64,000 bases of DNA from JBAZZQ01 sp041658725. Its GTDB lineage: Bacteria; Planctomycetota; Phycisphaerae; JAAYCJ01. A program made the position numbers and the translations under genes. The notes under the pieces were generated by a model. The model did not search any database. It saw nothing but the letters and a program-made list of their open reading frames with translations, and was not told the DNA's origin. The stretch lies in assembly GCA_041658725.1 (NCBI GenBank), contig JBAZZQ010000001.1:62001-126000 (forward strand), read 5' to 3'. Shown here piece after piece: positions 32,989-41,816 of this stretch (positions are counted from its first letter, which is position 1; each line of letters opens with the position of its first letter).

Positions 32989-34995
32989 CTATTTGAAGGT
33001 GACTCGGAATTCAGCGTAGATCATTCGGGGGACTTCAGCGTTGTTAAAAAATTTATCACGCCCCTCCGAATGGCTGGGATCAAGCAAATTGGTGACTCCG
33101 ACGGCAAACGCAGCGCGTTTTTTCCAGAATTCATATTCGGCACGGATATCCCATCGGAAATAAGGATCGATGCCCCCAGAGGCGAAAGGGTTGGTGGGGA
33201 GCGGGGACCGTACGGCGCCGACGTACCAGAGCTGGCTGGAGAGATGGAAGTTGTCGGTAACGTCGTAGCGGGGTCCGATCATGAATTTATGTTTCGGGGG
33301 GGTAATTCCATTAACGGCCAAGGAAAAATCACCCGCTTCACCGCTGGCCCGCCAATCCATCATCTGGAAAGTGTAGTTCCCCAAAAGGGATAATTTTTGG
33401 GTCACAGCGTATTTGGTTTCCAATTCCACACCATAGAGGGAATAATCACCGGCGCGCTGCATGTTGGTCAATAGCAGATGGCGGGGCAAGCCCAATTTTG
33501 TGACAAAACCGGAGGCGTCAGCGCATTCCTGCCAATACAGATTCAAAGCTGTGTCCAATCGGTTAAAATACCGCCGCCGGTAGCCAATTTCATAGGCAAT
33601 TTCCGTCAACGGGCGAACATCGCGATCGGCCTGCATGGTCATCAGTCCGTTCATGATAGACAGGTCGAGATTCCGCACACCCGCGGTATGGGCTCTGAAG
33701 GCACGGGAGATGGCACCGTAGATCATCGATTTTTTATCCGGTTGATAGGACAAGGCGGCCCGACCGCTGGGTTGGAATCCGGTATAGGATTCATAATCGA
33801 TTCGTCCGCCGAGACTCAAAGCCCACTTGGGAGCGAATCGCCAATCGTCTTCAATGTAGGTCCCGATGGTCGCGGTATCGATTTGGTTCTTCAAAAGGAA
33901 ATGCGGGTCGGCGTCATCACCGTCAATCAAATCCTCGCGGGTGTCAATTCCCCAGATGAGGGTATGATTTTCCGCAGGTTTTAAGGTATTGCTGAATTGG
34001 AGGGCAAACTGCTGATATCGGTAGTCGTAGGCCTCTCCACCCAGATTTTGATGAAAATCATTGACATAACCCGTGAGAGCGTAGGAGTTATCCTTTGTTA
34101 TTTTATGATCCCAGCGGGTTAAGAAGAAATTGGACTGTCCACCGGGATTCATTAGACCAAATAATCCCCCGGCGATCCCCGGGGCGTAACACCCATCGAC
34201 GGCGCTGCTTCCACCTGAGAAGGTGATAGTATCGCTAGGGCTTTGTTCATAAACGCCATAGAGTCCGAATCGACCGGACTTATAACCGTCGTCAAGTTTG
34301 CGAAGGATCGAGCCGCCTTCCGCGAATCCGTCACAACCTTCATATTCACCGGAGACACGCATGCGGAGTTTTCCGTCGGTAAACCCGTAACCCAGGTATT
34401 CCTTATTCATCCCGCGGGAACCGCCCCGGTTGACCGAGGTCACTCCATGCTGGTCTGAGGGGTCCTTGGTGACAATGTTGATGATGCCGTTGGTGGCATT
34501 GGCGCCCCAGGCCACGCCGGCGGGTCCGCGAATGACCTCGATACGATCAATGTCTTCAAGCTGGAAAGGCCAAATACCCCAATACGTTCCGCCCAGAAGT
34601 GAATCGTAAACTTGCCTACCATCGACCAGAACCAGGGATTGGCTACTCTGGTTTGCATAGAATCCTCGGACTCCAACCGTTTCAAATCCATAGGAAATAT
34701 CCGCGACGTCGACGCCTGGAACCAGTCGCAGGGCATCGGGAACGCTGCGCGATCCGGCCCGGCGGATATCCTCGGCGGTAATCACACTGACAGCGTAAGG
34801 CATATCCTTGACGGTCCGCTTTCCTCCCCGCATTCCCGTGACGACTTCCTCGATGTTCAGTTCCAGGAGGTCAATATCCTCGATTGGCTCGGAGGATTTC
34901 GGGGCAGAAGCGGGCAGGGCAAGGGGCACTGCCAGCAAGAGCAGGAACATCCCAACTTTTACTACAATTCCCAGATTATGTCGTTGTTTTTTCAT
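32989..34995 (-). CDS. TonB-dependent outer-membrane receptor
   Basis: 668 residues: signal peptide (to about residue 30), a TonB-box-like region (LLELNIEEVVTG), a plug domain (about 60-170: MPYAVSVITAEDIRRAGSRSVPDALRLVPGV, VRGFYANQ, LVLVDGRQVYD, IEVIRGPAGVAWGANATNGIINIVTK) and a beta barrel ending in VTFK with a terminal aromatic/positive strand. It imports a ligand across the outer membrane using TonB energy; it resembles colicin/vitamin-type receptors more than SusC. Its ATG overlaps the stop of the binding-protein gene (TAATG), so they are coupled. The ligand is unknown. Confidence 0.93.
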   Translation of the reverse strand: MKKQRHNLGIVVKVGMFLLLLAVPLALPASAPKSSEPIEDIDLLELNIEEVVTGMRGGKRTVKDMPYAVSVITAEDIRRAGSRSVPDALRLVPGVDVADISYGFETVGVRGFYANQSSQSLVLVDGRQVYDSLLGGTYWGIWPFQLEDIDRIEVIRGPAGVAWGANATNGIINIVTKDPSDQHGVTSVNRGGSRGMNKEYLGYGFTDGKLRMRVSGEYEGCDGFAEGGSILRKLDDGYKSGRFGLYGVYEQSPSDTITFSGGSSAVDGCYAPGIAGGLFGLMNPGGQSNFFLTRWDHKITKDNSYALTGYVNDFHQNLGGEAYDYRYQQFALQFSNTLKPAENHTLIWGIDTREDLIDGDDADPHFLLKNQIDTATIGTYIEDDWRFAPKWALSLGGRIDYESYTGFQPSGRAALSYQPDKKSMIYGAISRAFRAHTAGVRNLDLSIMNGLMTMQADRDVRPLTEIAYEIGYRRRYFNRLDTALNLYWQECADASGFVTKLGLPRHLLLTNMQRAGDYSLYGVELETKYAVTQKLSLLGNYTFQMMDWRASGEAGDFSLAVNGITPPKHKFMIGPRYDVTDNFHLSSQLWYVGAVRSPLPTNPFASGGIDPYFRWDIRAEYEFWKKRAAFAVGVTNLLDPSHSEGRDKFFNNAEVPRMIYAEFRVTFK

Positions 34996-36017
34996 TAGTC
35001 GTTTCCAAAACGAACCACATTTTTATCCAAAAGGGTTTCGTCAATGGGTTTTTCAATCATTTCCGCCGTCCGCAAGTTCACCGCTCGTTGGATCGAACCG
35101 GTGTATTGCAGACCGATGTTGTCCGTTTTTTTTCCTTTGAGAAGTTCCTGAACTAATTCTCCGGTCTGCTTTCCCACCTCCGCGGTGTTACAATATTGTC
35201 CGGCGAAGCCCCCTGCCTTCACGACGCTTTCGGAAAAGCCGAATACGACCTTTTTCTGTCGCATTCCCAGGAGCAATAGGGCGCGGACATTGGTGGAGTT
35301 GTAGATACCAACGTCGGGAAGCATCAAGACGGCGTCACAATCCTTTTGATCGAGTTCTTTAAAGGCGTCGGTAATTTTCTCCCGATCGGTCTGAATGGGT
35401 GTAACCTCAATGCCGGCTTTTCTCCCGGCATTTTGAATTGATTCGGAGGTTTTCCTTGTTCGCGGGCTGAAAAATACCCCGATATTTTTGATTTCAGGGG
35501 CTATTCTTTTAATCCACGCGATCTGTTCATCGGGATCGATGTCGGTGGAAACCCCGGCGGGGGCGAATTGGTTTTTATTTTTTTCATCCCAGAAGGGAGC
35601 GTCCAGAACGTTGGGGATCATGCAAAAAACCATGGGGATTTTCGGATCGGATTGGCGGATGATGGCGACTGCCTGGGTCCCGACCCCAACGAACACTTGA
35701 GGTTTTATCCCACTCAGCCTGGCCAGTATCGTATTGTCCTCCACGTTCTGGTCGGGTTTCGGTAATTCGACTAAAACGCACTTGCATTCCTGGGATTCCA
35801 GGAACTTTTGCATGGACAGGACGGCATCGCGATAACTGGCCTGCGGTCCGTAGACAATTCCCACCGTGGGAGAGTTTTTGTCCTTAGCCCAGGAGAGTGC
35901 CGGGAAAAATATCAGGAGGGTAAGGCAGACGAAAACCAGTTTCCGAACTATCCGGTCTTTCGACCGGTCCCGGTTCCCCGAGGCGCCAAACCGAAATTTT
36001 CGCAGAACGCTCACCAT
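34995..36017 (-). CDS. ABC-type substrate-binding protein (PF04392-like)
   Basis: 340 residues with a signal peptide (KLVFVCLTLLIFFPALSWA) and two alpha/beta lobes typical of periplasmic binding proteins of the ABC_sub_bind type (VGIVYGPQASYRDAV, VFVGVGTQAVAII, GVFFSPRTRKTSESIQNAG, ADSVVKAGGFAGQYCNTAEVGKQTGELV-like). No permease or ATPase gene is next to it. Instead it overlaps a TonB-dependent receptor by one base, and a hybrid kinase follows. It probably presents a ligand to that kinase or to the receptor instead of to an ABC transporter; this is inference from order. Confidence 0.82.
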   Translation of the reverse strand: MVSVLRKFRFGASGNRDRSKDRIVRKLVFVCLTLLIFFPALSWAKDKNSPTVGIVYGPQASYRDAVLSMQKFLESQECKCVLVELPKPDQNVEDNTILARLSGIKPQVFVGVGTQAVAIIRQSDPKIPMVFCMIPNVLDAPFWDEKNKNQFAPAGVSTDIDPDEQIAWIKRIAPEIKNIGVFFSPRTRKTSESIQNAGRKAGIEVTPIQTDREKITDAFKELDQKDCDAVLMLPDVGIYNSTNVRALLLLGMRQKKVVFGFSESVVKAGGFAGQYCNTAEVGKQTGELVQELLKGKKTDNIGLQYTGSIQRAVNLRTAEMIEKPIDETLLDKNVVRFGND

Positions 36018-36218
36018 TTACGTTTTAAAACCACCCATATAGGATATAGAAGATATGGTGAGTATCGGTTATAGATAAGCAAGGTCTTTATCTAATTTTC
36101 AAAAAAAGACTGCGGCAACACTACGAAATAATTTCATTCTGTTCTGTTTTTCTTTCCGTTCTATTCAAGTGGAGCACAAAAGCTGTCTGTTCTGGAAATG
36201 CGCATGACTTTCAAATAA

Positions 36219-36659
36219 TTATTTCTCCACCGAGGCGAGAAGGCCTTCCTTTTTCAGAAACTCGGAAATCTTAATTTTCAGCATCGCGCGGACTTCGCGG
36301 AAGCCTGCGAGCTGGTCGTTGATTGAGCGTAGATTGTGCGGATCGGGAATGGACCAGTGGATTCGCGTTTTGGCGGGCAGGACGGGGCAGTTTCGGTCGG
36401 CGTGGTCGCAGAGGGTGATGGCGTAATCCAGGTCGCTGTCCAACTCATCCAAGCCTTTGCTCCATTGATCGGAAATGTCAATCCCGACTTCTGCCATAAC
36501 CGCAATAGACTTTTTCGCCACGCCCATCGGGCTTAATCCCGCGCTTTGCACGAGCAATTGATCACCGCCCAGTGCGCGGGCCAAGCCTTCCGCAATCTGG
36601 CTGCGAGCGGAATTACCGGAGCAAATAAAAGCCAACTTGATTTTTTTATGATCGGACAT
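36219..36659 (-). CDS. arsC: arsenate reductase, thioredoxin-coupled (LMW-phosphatase fold)
   Basis: 146 residues with the P-loop CSGNSARS (Cys13-x5-Arg19), the catalytic DPHN region (IPDPHNL) and the redox cysteines Cys84 and Cys91 in CDHADRNCPVLP. This is the thioredoxin-linked ArsC of the low-molecular-weight phosphatase type that reduces arsenate to arsenite. AAGGAAATAT precedes the ATG. No arsenite pump or ArsR gene is adjacent, so detoxification depends on genes elsewhere. Confidence 0.88.
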   Translation of the reverse strand: MSDHKKIKLAFICSGNSARSQIAEGLARALGGDQLLVQSAGLSPMGVAKKSIAVMAEVGIDISDQWSKGLDELDSDLDYAITLCDHADRNCPVLPAKTRIHWSIPDPHNLRSINDQLAGFREVRAMLKIKISEFLKKEGLLASVEK

Positions 36660-36689
36660 ATATTTCCTTGTAACAAATTTCTTTCTTTA

Positions 36690-36797
36690 TAACCGTTCAG
36701 CCCTCCGCATTGTGCCACGGCTGGCTTGCCCAGCCGTGTCTTAAGAACACGGTCGAACAAGCCGACAGTGGCACAATGGAGGGGTCTGAACGATTAC
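36690..36797. repeat. REP/MITE-like element, copy 3
   Basis: Ends TAACCGTTCAG and CTGAACGATTA are near-perfect inverted repeats. Two inner hairpins, CACGGCTGG/CCAGCCGTG and a degenerate CACGGTCG.../CGACAGTG, are joined by TCTTAAGAA. It lies 10 bases beyond the stop of the RACo-like gene, upstream of arsC's neighbourhood. Confidence 0.8.
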
Positions 36798-36806
36798 TAA
36801 TTTTTT

Positions 36807-38723
36807 CTATATCGTCTGCAATTTCGCCATTGTCTTGCTGAACAGTTCCTCCTGCATATTCGGCAAAAACAAAGCGAAGGTATATTCGTCCTGGAAGTTC
36901 GGATCGAGGTTCAGTTCGACGACCTTGGGTAAATCAATTGTCTGGCGGAAGGTTTGCCAGACATTCCGGTCGATCATCGCCAAATACGCCCCTGCCAGCG
37001 AGCCGTTACCGATCACCACATATTTATGGAGGTCTATTTCCGGCAGCAAGCCGATGGTAATCGCGTTTTCAATGTTGATATACTTGGCGAATCCCCCGGC
37101 CAGGTAAATATTTTCCAGGTCGTTAAACGTTTTGCCCGTCCGTTTGATTAAAAGGTTAAGGGCGGCGAAAATGGCGGCCTTGGCTTGCAAAAGAGTTTCA
37201 ATATCTTTTTCGGTTACGGTAATTTCATGATCGGCGTCTTCGGTCTGGTCACGCTCCGCCACAACGTATTCGAGCATGAATTTGGCTCCCGATACCATCC
37301 GCAACCGTGGGCATTGATCTAGCATCTGCCTCTGGAACCGACCGGAGTTGGTCACCAGACCCACACGGAATGCCTGGGCCAGAAAATCGATCAGACCGGA
37401 CCCGCAAATCCCAACCGGCTTACCACCGCCGATAACTTTACAATGACATTTGTTACCTTTCTCGCCCAGAGTGATTTGTTCGATGGCTCCGACGCTGGCA
37501 CGCATACCGTGAGAAATCCGTAACCCTTCAAAGGCCGGTCCCGCAGCACAGGCAGTAACCAAGACCTGTTTCCCATCGCTGACTGCGATTTCCCCGTTCG
37601 TTCCGATATCGATCATGAGGGCGAACTGATTCGTCTTCATCAGCCGCGAAGTTTCAATGTCGCTGACGATATCGCCTCCGACATAAGCGCTGATCGAGGG
37701 AACAATGTCCACCGGCGCATCGGGATAGATAGCAAGGTTCAAGTCCCTGGCACGATAAGTCCCAGGATCGCGGCACACAGGCTGAAATGGCACAACCCCG
37801 ATTGGCGTCGGATCAATCGCCAAAAACAAATTCCACATCACCGTATTTCCAGAAACGACCATTCGCATGATGTTATGACAATCAATATGGTGACGCTTGC
37901 ACAACATTTGGATCAACGGGTTGATGGTCTGGTCGATAATTAACCGCTGCATTTGGAGTAAACCCTCATCCGTTCCCGCGTAAACGATCCTGGCCGCCAC
38001 GTCGTCCGCCTGCTGAATTTGCTGATTGTAGCAGGTAACGGTATCGGTGATTTTTCCCTTGGCGATATCCACCAGAGAAACCGCCACCGTGGTGGTTCCG
38101 ATATCGACAGCCAGACCGAAGCAATCCTTGTTCAATCCGTCTTTAATCGGCTCGACCGCCAATAATTCCCACCGATCATCAATCCACGCCAGGTAAATTT
38201 TTATATGATAATTCCCTTCCCTAACCGCCCAGGACAGCCGGCGAAAAGCGCTTAGACTCCCCCCGGACAATTCAATCTGGTGCTTTTCACGCAATTCCCG
38301 GCAGATATGTTCAAAATCGCCCCGGGCGTCTTCCAGACTGGGTTTCGGGACGGTGAGTTTCATCTGACGGATCGCCGGATCAAAACCGGTGTATTCTTTA
38401 AGAATAAAATCAGCGACCACCCGTTCCCCGGTTTCCACCAGCGATCGGCGGGGGATGGAAATTCGAAAAGGACCCTCCACAATTCGAGTCTTACAGCCAT
38501 GAATCCGCGAAGGCTGACCGCCGCTAACGATAAAGTTTTGACCGTCATGCTGATAAACCCCTTCCAGCAGATCTACAGCGCAACCGCCGCATACCCCCTT
38601 CCCAGCACAACTGGTGTTTAAAATCAGACCGGCTTGCCGAACCACGTCGGTTACCAACGCACCTTCCGCCAGAGAAACTTTTATCTTTCCATGTCGATAT
38701 TCAATTTCACCATTGATTTCCAT
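36807..38723 (-). CDS. RACo-like ferredoxin/ASKHA ATPase, reductive activator of corrinoid proteins
   Basis: About 638 residues. The N-terminal [2Fe-2S] ferredoxin has Cys39, Cys45, Cys48 (CAGKGVCGGC) and Cys78. After a linker, an actin-like (ASKHA, DUF4445) ATPase follows, with phosphate loops VDIGTTTVAVSLVD, IDIGTNGEI and GICGSGLIDFLAQ and a C-terminal LAGGFAKYINIENAITIG. RACo proteins use ATP to re-reduce inactive Co(II) corrinoid methyl carriers. ATG at 38723 follows AAGGA by seven bases; a GTG six codons upstream also fits. No corrinoid protein or methyltransferase gene is adjacent, so the partner is elsewhere. Confidence 0.85.
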   Translation of the reverse strand: MEINGEIEYRHGKIKVSLAEGALVTDVVRQAGLILNTSCAGKGVCGGCAVDLLEGVYQHDGQNFIVSGGQPSRIHGCKTRIVEGPFRISIPRRSLVETGERVVADFILKEYTGFDPAIRQMKLTVPKPSLEDARGDFEHICRELREKHQIELSGGSLSAFRRLSWAVREGNYHIKIYLAWIDDRWELLAVEPIKDGLNKDCFGLAVDIGTTTVAVSLVDIAKGKITDTVTCYNQQIQQADDVAARIVYAGTDEGLLQMQRLIIDQTINPLIQMLCKRHHIDCHNIMRMVVSGNTVMWNLFLAIDPTPIGVVPFQPVCRDPGTYRARDLNLAIYPDAPVDIVPSISAYVGGDIVSDIETSRLMKTNQFALMIDIGTNGEIAVSDGKQVLVTACAAGPAFEGLRISHGMRASVGAIEQITLGEKGNKCHCKVIGGGKPVGICGSGLIDFLAQAFRVGLVTNSGRFQRQMLDQCPRLRMVSGAKFMLEYVVAERDQTEDADHEITVTEKDIETLLQAKAAIFAALNLLIKRTGKTFNDLENIYLAGGFAKYINIENAITIGLLPEIDLHKYVVIGNGSLAGAYLAMIDRNVWQTFRQTIDLPKVVELNLDPNFQDEYTFALFLPNMQEELFSKTMAKLQTI

Positions 38724-38995
38724 TCGCACGTCCTTAATCACTTAGAACGCAAGATTGTATCTTACTATAACGATTTCTTTCAATACTATATCTTTACAAT
38801 ACTGACACTATGACAGGTCCGCCACCAGAAAGGAGGGCAAAAATGACAATGTTTTTGTGTTCCTGGAATCAAATTGAAAATATCGCAGCTAACCTATTCC
38901 TGTGTAGTCACTTATGAAATGCCAAATTTAACTGAAAACTGGTACATGATTTGCTCCAATACTCCTGCCAGGCCATTTTTTTTAGGAATACGGCA

Positions 38996-39382
38996 ATGAT
39001 GAATACTATGCCTATGGGAAGGGGCATAAAAATTTTGATCGCCGACGACCCGGCCGACTGGATGCAAAGCTTCATCGAAGATTTGCACAAAAGCTCCGTC
39101 GATGCTTTTTTGGCCGCCAGTGAGCAGCAGGGTTTTGAGATCATCCGACGGGAACATGTAGACCTGGCGGTTATCGCGGGCGACAATCCCCGTGTCGGAG
39201 GTCTGGAGTTGGTCAGGCGAGTTCATTGGTACAGTGCGGAAGTGCCGGTTATTGTCCTCGGTGGCGAGATGAACTTACGCTGGCTTCAGGATGCCTTGAG
39301 GATCGGCGTCCGAACGATTTTGCCCAGACCGGTAAATGCCGGCCGGCTTCTGGACACATGCGTGAAAATATTGGGTGTGTAA
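38996..39382 (+). CDS. degenerate response-regulator receiver (pseudo-receiver)
   Basis: About 129 residues with a receiver-like plan: KILIADDPADW (acidic pair), VDLAVIAGDNPRVGGLELVRRV and VPVIVLGG...GVRTILPRPV. The position of the phosphoacceptor Asp (after DLAVI) is Ala, and the conserved Lys before the Pro in LPRP is Arg, so it is unlikely to be phosphorylated. An AGGA site precedes the ATG at 38996. It lies just upstream of groES; a phosphate-independent regulatory role is possible. Confidence 0.65.
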   Translation: MMNTMPMGRGIKILIADDPADWMQSFIEDLHKSSVDAFLAASEQQGFEIIRREHVDLAVIAGDNPRVGGLELVRRVHWYSAEVPVIVLGGEMNLRWLQDALRIGVRTILPRPVNAGRLLDTCVKILGV

Positions 39383-39396
39383 CTGACGAAATGGAA

Positions 39397-39428
39397 ATTA
39401 GTCATTAGGAATTAGGATTTAGACATTT
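39397..39428. repeat. AT-rich TTAGTCATTAG repeat, copy 2
   Basis: Nearly identical to 9887-9918 (starts ATTAGTCATTAGG, then ATTAGGATTTAG). It sits in the leader of groES, immediately after the pseudo-receiver gene. No CIRCE-type operator (TTAGCACTC with its inverted copy) was seen there. Confidence 0.6.
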
Positions 39429-39463
39429 ATTTTAAAGATTTGTTTTGCATGAAAGGAGTACGT

Positions 39464-39751
39464 ATGAAAGTTAGACCTCTAGGCGAAAAAGTTTTGGTCA
39501 AACGGCTTGAAGCGGAAACAAAGACCAAAGGTGGAATCGTGTTGCCGGATTCGGCCAAGGAAAAACCCAAACGCGGTAAAGTAGTGGCGGTGGGCGAAGG
39601 GAAGTTACTCGATGACGGCAAGCGATCTCAGCTTCAGGTGAAAAAAGGCGACGAAGTCATTTTCACCAGTTATGCCGGAACCGAAATCAAAATCGACGGC
39701 GACGAATTTATGATCATGGATGAAAACGACATCCTGGCCGTGGTTGAATAA
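39464..39751 (+). CDS. groES: co-chaperonin GroES
   Basis: 95 residues starting MKVRPLGEKVLVKRLEAE, with the mobile loop ETKTKGGIVLPDSAKEKPKRGKVVAVG and the C-terminal YAGTEIKIDGDEFMIMDENDILAVVE typical of GroES. It caps GroEL heptamer rings. AAAGGAG lies seven bases before the ATG at 39464; the frame continues upstream by eight non-conserved codons. groEL follows after 41 bases, so the two are co-transcribed. Confidence 0.97.
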   Translation: MKVRPLGEKVLVKRLEAETKTKGGIVLPDSAKEKPKRGKVVAVGEGKLLDDGKRSQLQVKKGDEVIFTSYAGTEIKIDGDEFMIMDENDILAVVE

Positions 39752-39792
39752 CAAACAAGAACAAGCATTTATTTTTTTAGGAGATTGAAAAT

Positions 39793-41481
39793 ATGGCAGC
39801 GAAAAAGTTGGCATTTGATACCGAAGCACGAGACGCCATCCGCCGGGGCATCAAACAGTTGGCCCGGGCGGTCAAGGTTACGCTCGGTCCGTGCGGACGT
39901 AATGTCGTGATAGAAAAATCCTACGGAGCGCCCACGGTAACCAAAGACGGAGTCACCGTCGCCAAGGAAGTGGAACTGGACGACGCCTACGAAAATATGG
40001 GCGCACAGATGGTCAAGGAAGTGGCCTCCAAAACCTCGAACATCGCCGGAGACGGCACGACGACCGCTACGATCCTCGCCGAAGCGATTTTCGATGAAGG
40101 TCTTAAAAACGTGGCCGCAGGGGCCAACGGTATGGATATCAAACGCGGCATCGACAAAGCCGTCGAAGCCGTAGTGGCCGAACTCAAGAAAATGTCGGTC
40201 AAGGTCGAATCCGAAAAGCAGATCGCACAGGTCGCGACCTGCGCCGCCAACCAGGACCAGGAAATCGGCAACGAGATCGCCCAGGCTATGCAGAAGGTCG
40301 GAAAAGACGGAGTGATCACAGTCGAAGAAGGTAAGTCCCTGGACACCGTGGTGGACCTGGTGGAAGGAATGCAGTTCGACCGCGGATACATCAGCCCGCA
40401 TTTCATCACCGACCCGGAAAATATGCAGGTCGTCATGGAAAAGGCTTTCATTTTGATCTACGAAAAGAAGCTCTCTTCCGCCAAGGATTTAATTCCAGTT
40501 CTGGAAAAGGTAGCCAAGGCCGGAAGACCCCTGCTCATCATCGCCGAAGATATCGAAGGTGAAGCACTGGCCATGCTCGTCGTCAACCGCCTCCGCGGTA
40601 TCCTCCAGTGCTGTGCGGTAAAAGCTCCCGGATTTGGCGATCGACGAAAATCCATGATGGATGACATCGCCGTCCTGACCAATGGCAAAGCGATTTTTGA
40701 AGATCTCGGGATCAAGCTCGAAAGTATCGAGCTGACGGACCTGGGAACCGCAAAGACGATCAAAATCGATAAGGAAAATACCACCCTCATCGAAGGCGGC
40801 GGAAAGCATGAAGCCATCAAAGGCCGCATCGAGCAAATCAAAAACGAAATCGACAAGACCACCAGCGACTACGATCGTGAAAAACTCGAAGAGCGGCTGG
40901 CCAAGCTGGCCGGTGGTGTGGCTCAGGTGAAAGTCGGAGCCGCCACTGAAGTCGAAATGAAAGAGAAAAAGGCACGGGTCGAAGACGCCCTGCACGCGGC
41001 CCGCGCTGCCGTCGAAGAAGGCGTATTGCCCGGCGGCGGAGTGGCCATCCTGCGATGCCTGAAGGTCATCGACAAATTGAAACTCACCGGTGACCAGAAG
41101 ACCGGTGCCGAGATCGTTAAACGGGCGATGACGGCCCCGATCAAGCAGATCGCCGAAAACGCCGGTCTGGATGGCTCCATCATTTGTCAAAAGGTCATGG
41201 AAAATACCGACAATCCGAATTTCGGTTACGACGCACTGGCTGGCAAGTATGGCGACATGATGGCCTTCGGCGTGATCGTTCCGACCAAGGTCGAGCGGAT
41301 CGCCCTCCAGAACGCTGCCAGTATCGCCGGTTTACTGCTGACCACCAGTTGCGTGGTGGCGGAAATCCCCGAAGAAAAGAAAGCCCCGATGCCCGGTGGC
41401 GGCGGCCACGGCGGTGGAATGGGTGGCATGGGAGGTATGGGCGGCATGGGTGGCATGGGCGGAATGCCTGGTATGATGTAA
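39793..41481 (+). CDS. groEL: chaperonin GroEL
   Basis: 562 residues, the full chaperonin length, with GDGTTTATILAEAI (ATP-binding), the apical domain around 190-375 and DALHAARAAVEEGVLPGGGVAIL near 400. It ends in a glycine/methionine repeat (GGGHGGGMGGMGGMGGMGGM) as in most GroELs. It forms 14-mers that fold proteins with GroES and ATP. It follows groES at a 41-base gap and is closed by a strong terminator. Confidence 0.98.
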   Translation: MAAKKLAFDTEARDAIRRGIKQLARAVKVTLGPCGRNVVIEKSYGAPTVTKDGVTVAKEVELDDAYENMGAQMVKEVASKTSNIAGDGTTTATILAEAIFDEGLKNVAAGANGMDIKRGIDKAVEAVVAELKKMSVKVESEKQIAQVATCAANQDQEIGNEIAQAMQKVGKDGVITVEEGKSLDTVVDLVEGMQFDRGYISPHFITDPENMQVVMEKAFILIYEKKLSSAKDLIPVLEKVAKAGRPLLIIAEDIEGEALAMLVVNRLRGILQCCAVKAPGFGDRRKSMMDDIAVLTNGKAIFEDLGIKLESIELTDLGTAKTIKIDKENTTLIEGGGKHEAIKGRIEQIKNEIDKTTSDYDREKLEERLAKLAGGVAQVKVGAATEVEMKEKKARVEDALHAARAAVEEGVLPGGGVAILRCLKVIDKLKLTGDQKTGAEIVKRAMTAPIKQIAENAGLDGSIICQKVMENTDNPNFGYDALAGKYGDMMAFGVIVPTKVERIALQNAASIAGLLLTTSCVVAEIPEEKKAPMPGGGGHGGGMGGMGGMGGMGGMGGMPGMM

Positions 41482-41536
41482 GATAAGAGACGATAAAAAG
41501 AGTTTTGTAAAAAATTCTCTTTGTATCTTTAATAAA

Positions 41537-41584
41537 CGGAGCAAACCTTTCGTTCTCCTTTTGGTTTGCTCCGTTTTCTTTTTT
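41537..41584 (+). terminator. groESL intrinsic terminator
   Basis: Eleven-bp stem CGGAGCAAACC/GGTTTGCTCCG with a 15-base loop, followed by TTTTCTTTTTT. Confidence 0.9.
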
Positions 41585-41587
41585 GCT

Positions 41588-41747
41588 GTAACCATTCAGG
41601 CCTAGGACCTCTCCCGTGATTATTGTCTCTCTTTTATAATTGTCCGGTCAAGCCGGACAATCCAGTCCTTTTTTTCGTGTCCGGTAGAGCACCCCTGGAT
41701 CGTCCGGTAAGCCGGATGATGACAATGAGGGTGGTCTGAACGGTTAC
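41588..41747. repeat. MITE-like element, second subtype, copy 2
   Basis: Ends GTAACCATTCAG and CTGAACGGTTAC are inverted copies with one mismatch. The inner arms (TTGTCCGGTCAAGCCGGACAA and a GTCCGG(T)AAGCCGGATGAT counterpart) and the CCGGTAGAGCACC loop match the copy at 11900-12016. It starts within four bases of the groEL terminator. Confidence 0.8.
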
Positions 41748-41766
41748 TTTTTACGCAATTTCGAAA

Positions 41767-41793
41767 TTGATATTCCAAAATCTTTGGTATAAT
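41767..41793 (+). promoter_or_regulatory. promoter candidate of the broken gnd gene
   Basis: TTGATA, a 15-base spacer (shorter than ideal) and TATAAT at 41788-41793. GGGAGGTG and a TTG start codon follow. The expression signals survive although the reading frame is broken. Confidence 0.45.
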
Positions 41794-41816
41794 TGGCGCA
41801 AAACGGGAGGTGAAAA

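Noticed and set aside
39383..39463. CIRCE/HrcA operator upstream of groES
   Set aside because: Looked for TTAGCACTC and its inverted copy; not present.
41226..41456. Proline-rich minus-strand frame inside groEL
   Set aside because: It is the complement of the GGM repeat tail of GroEL.
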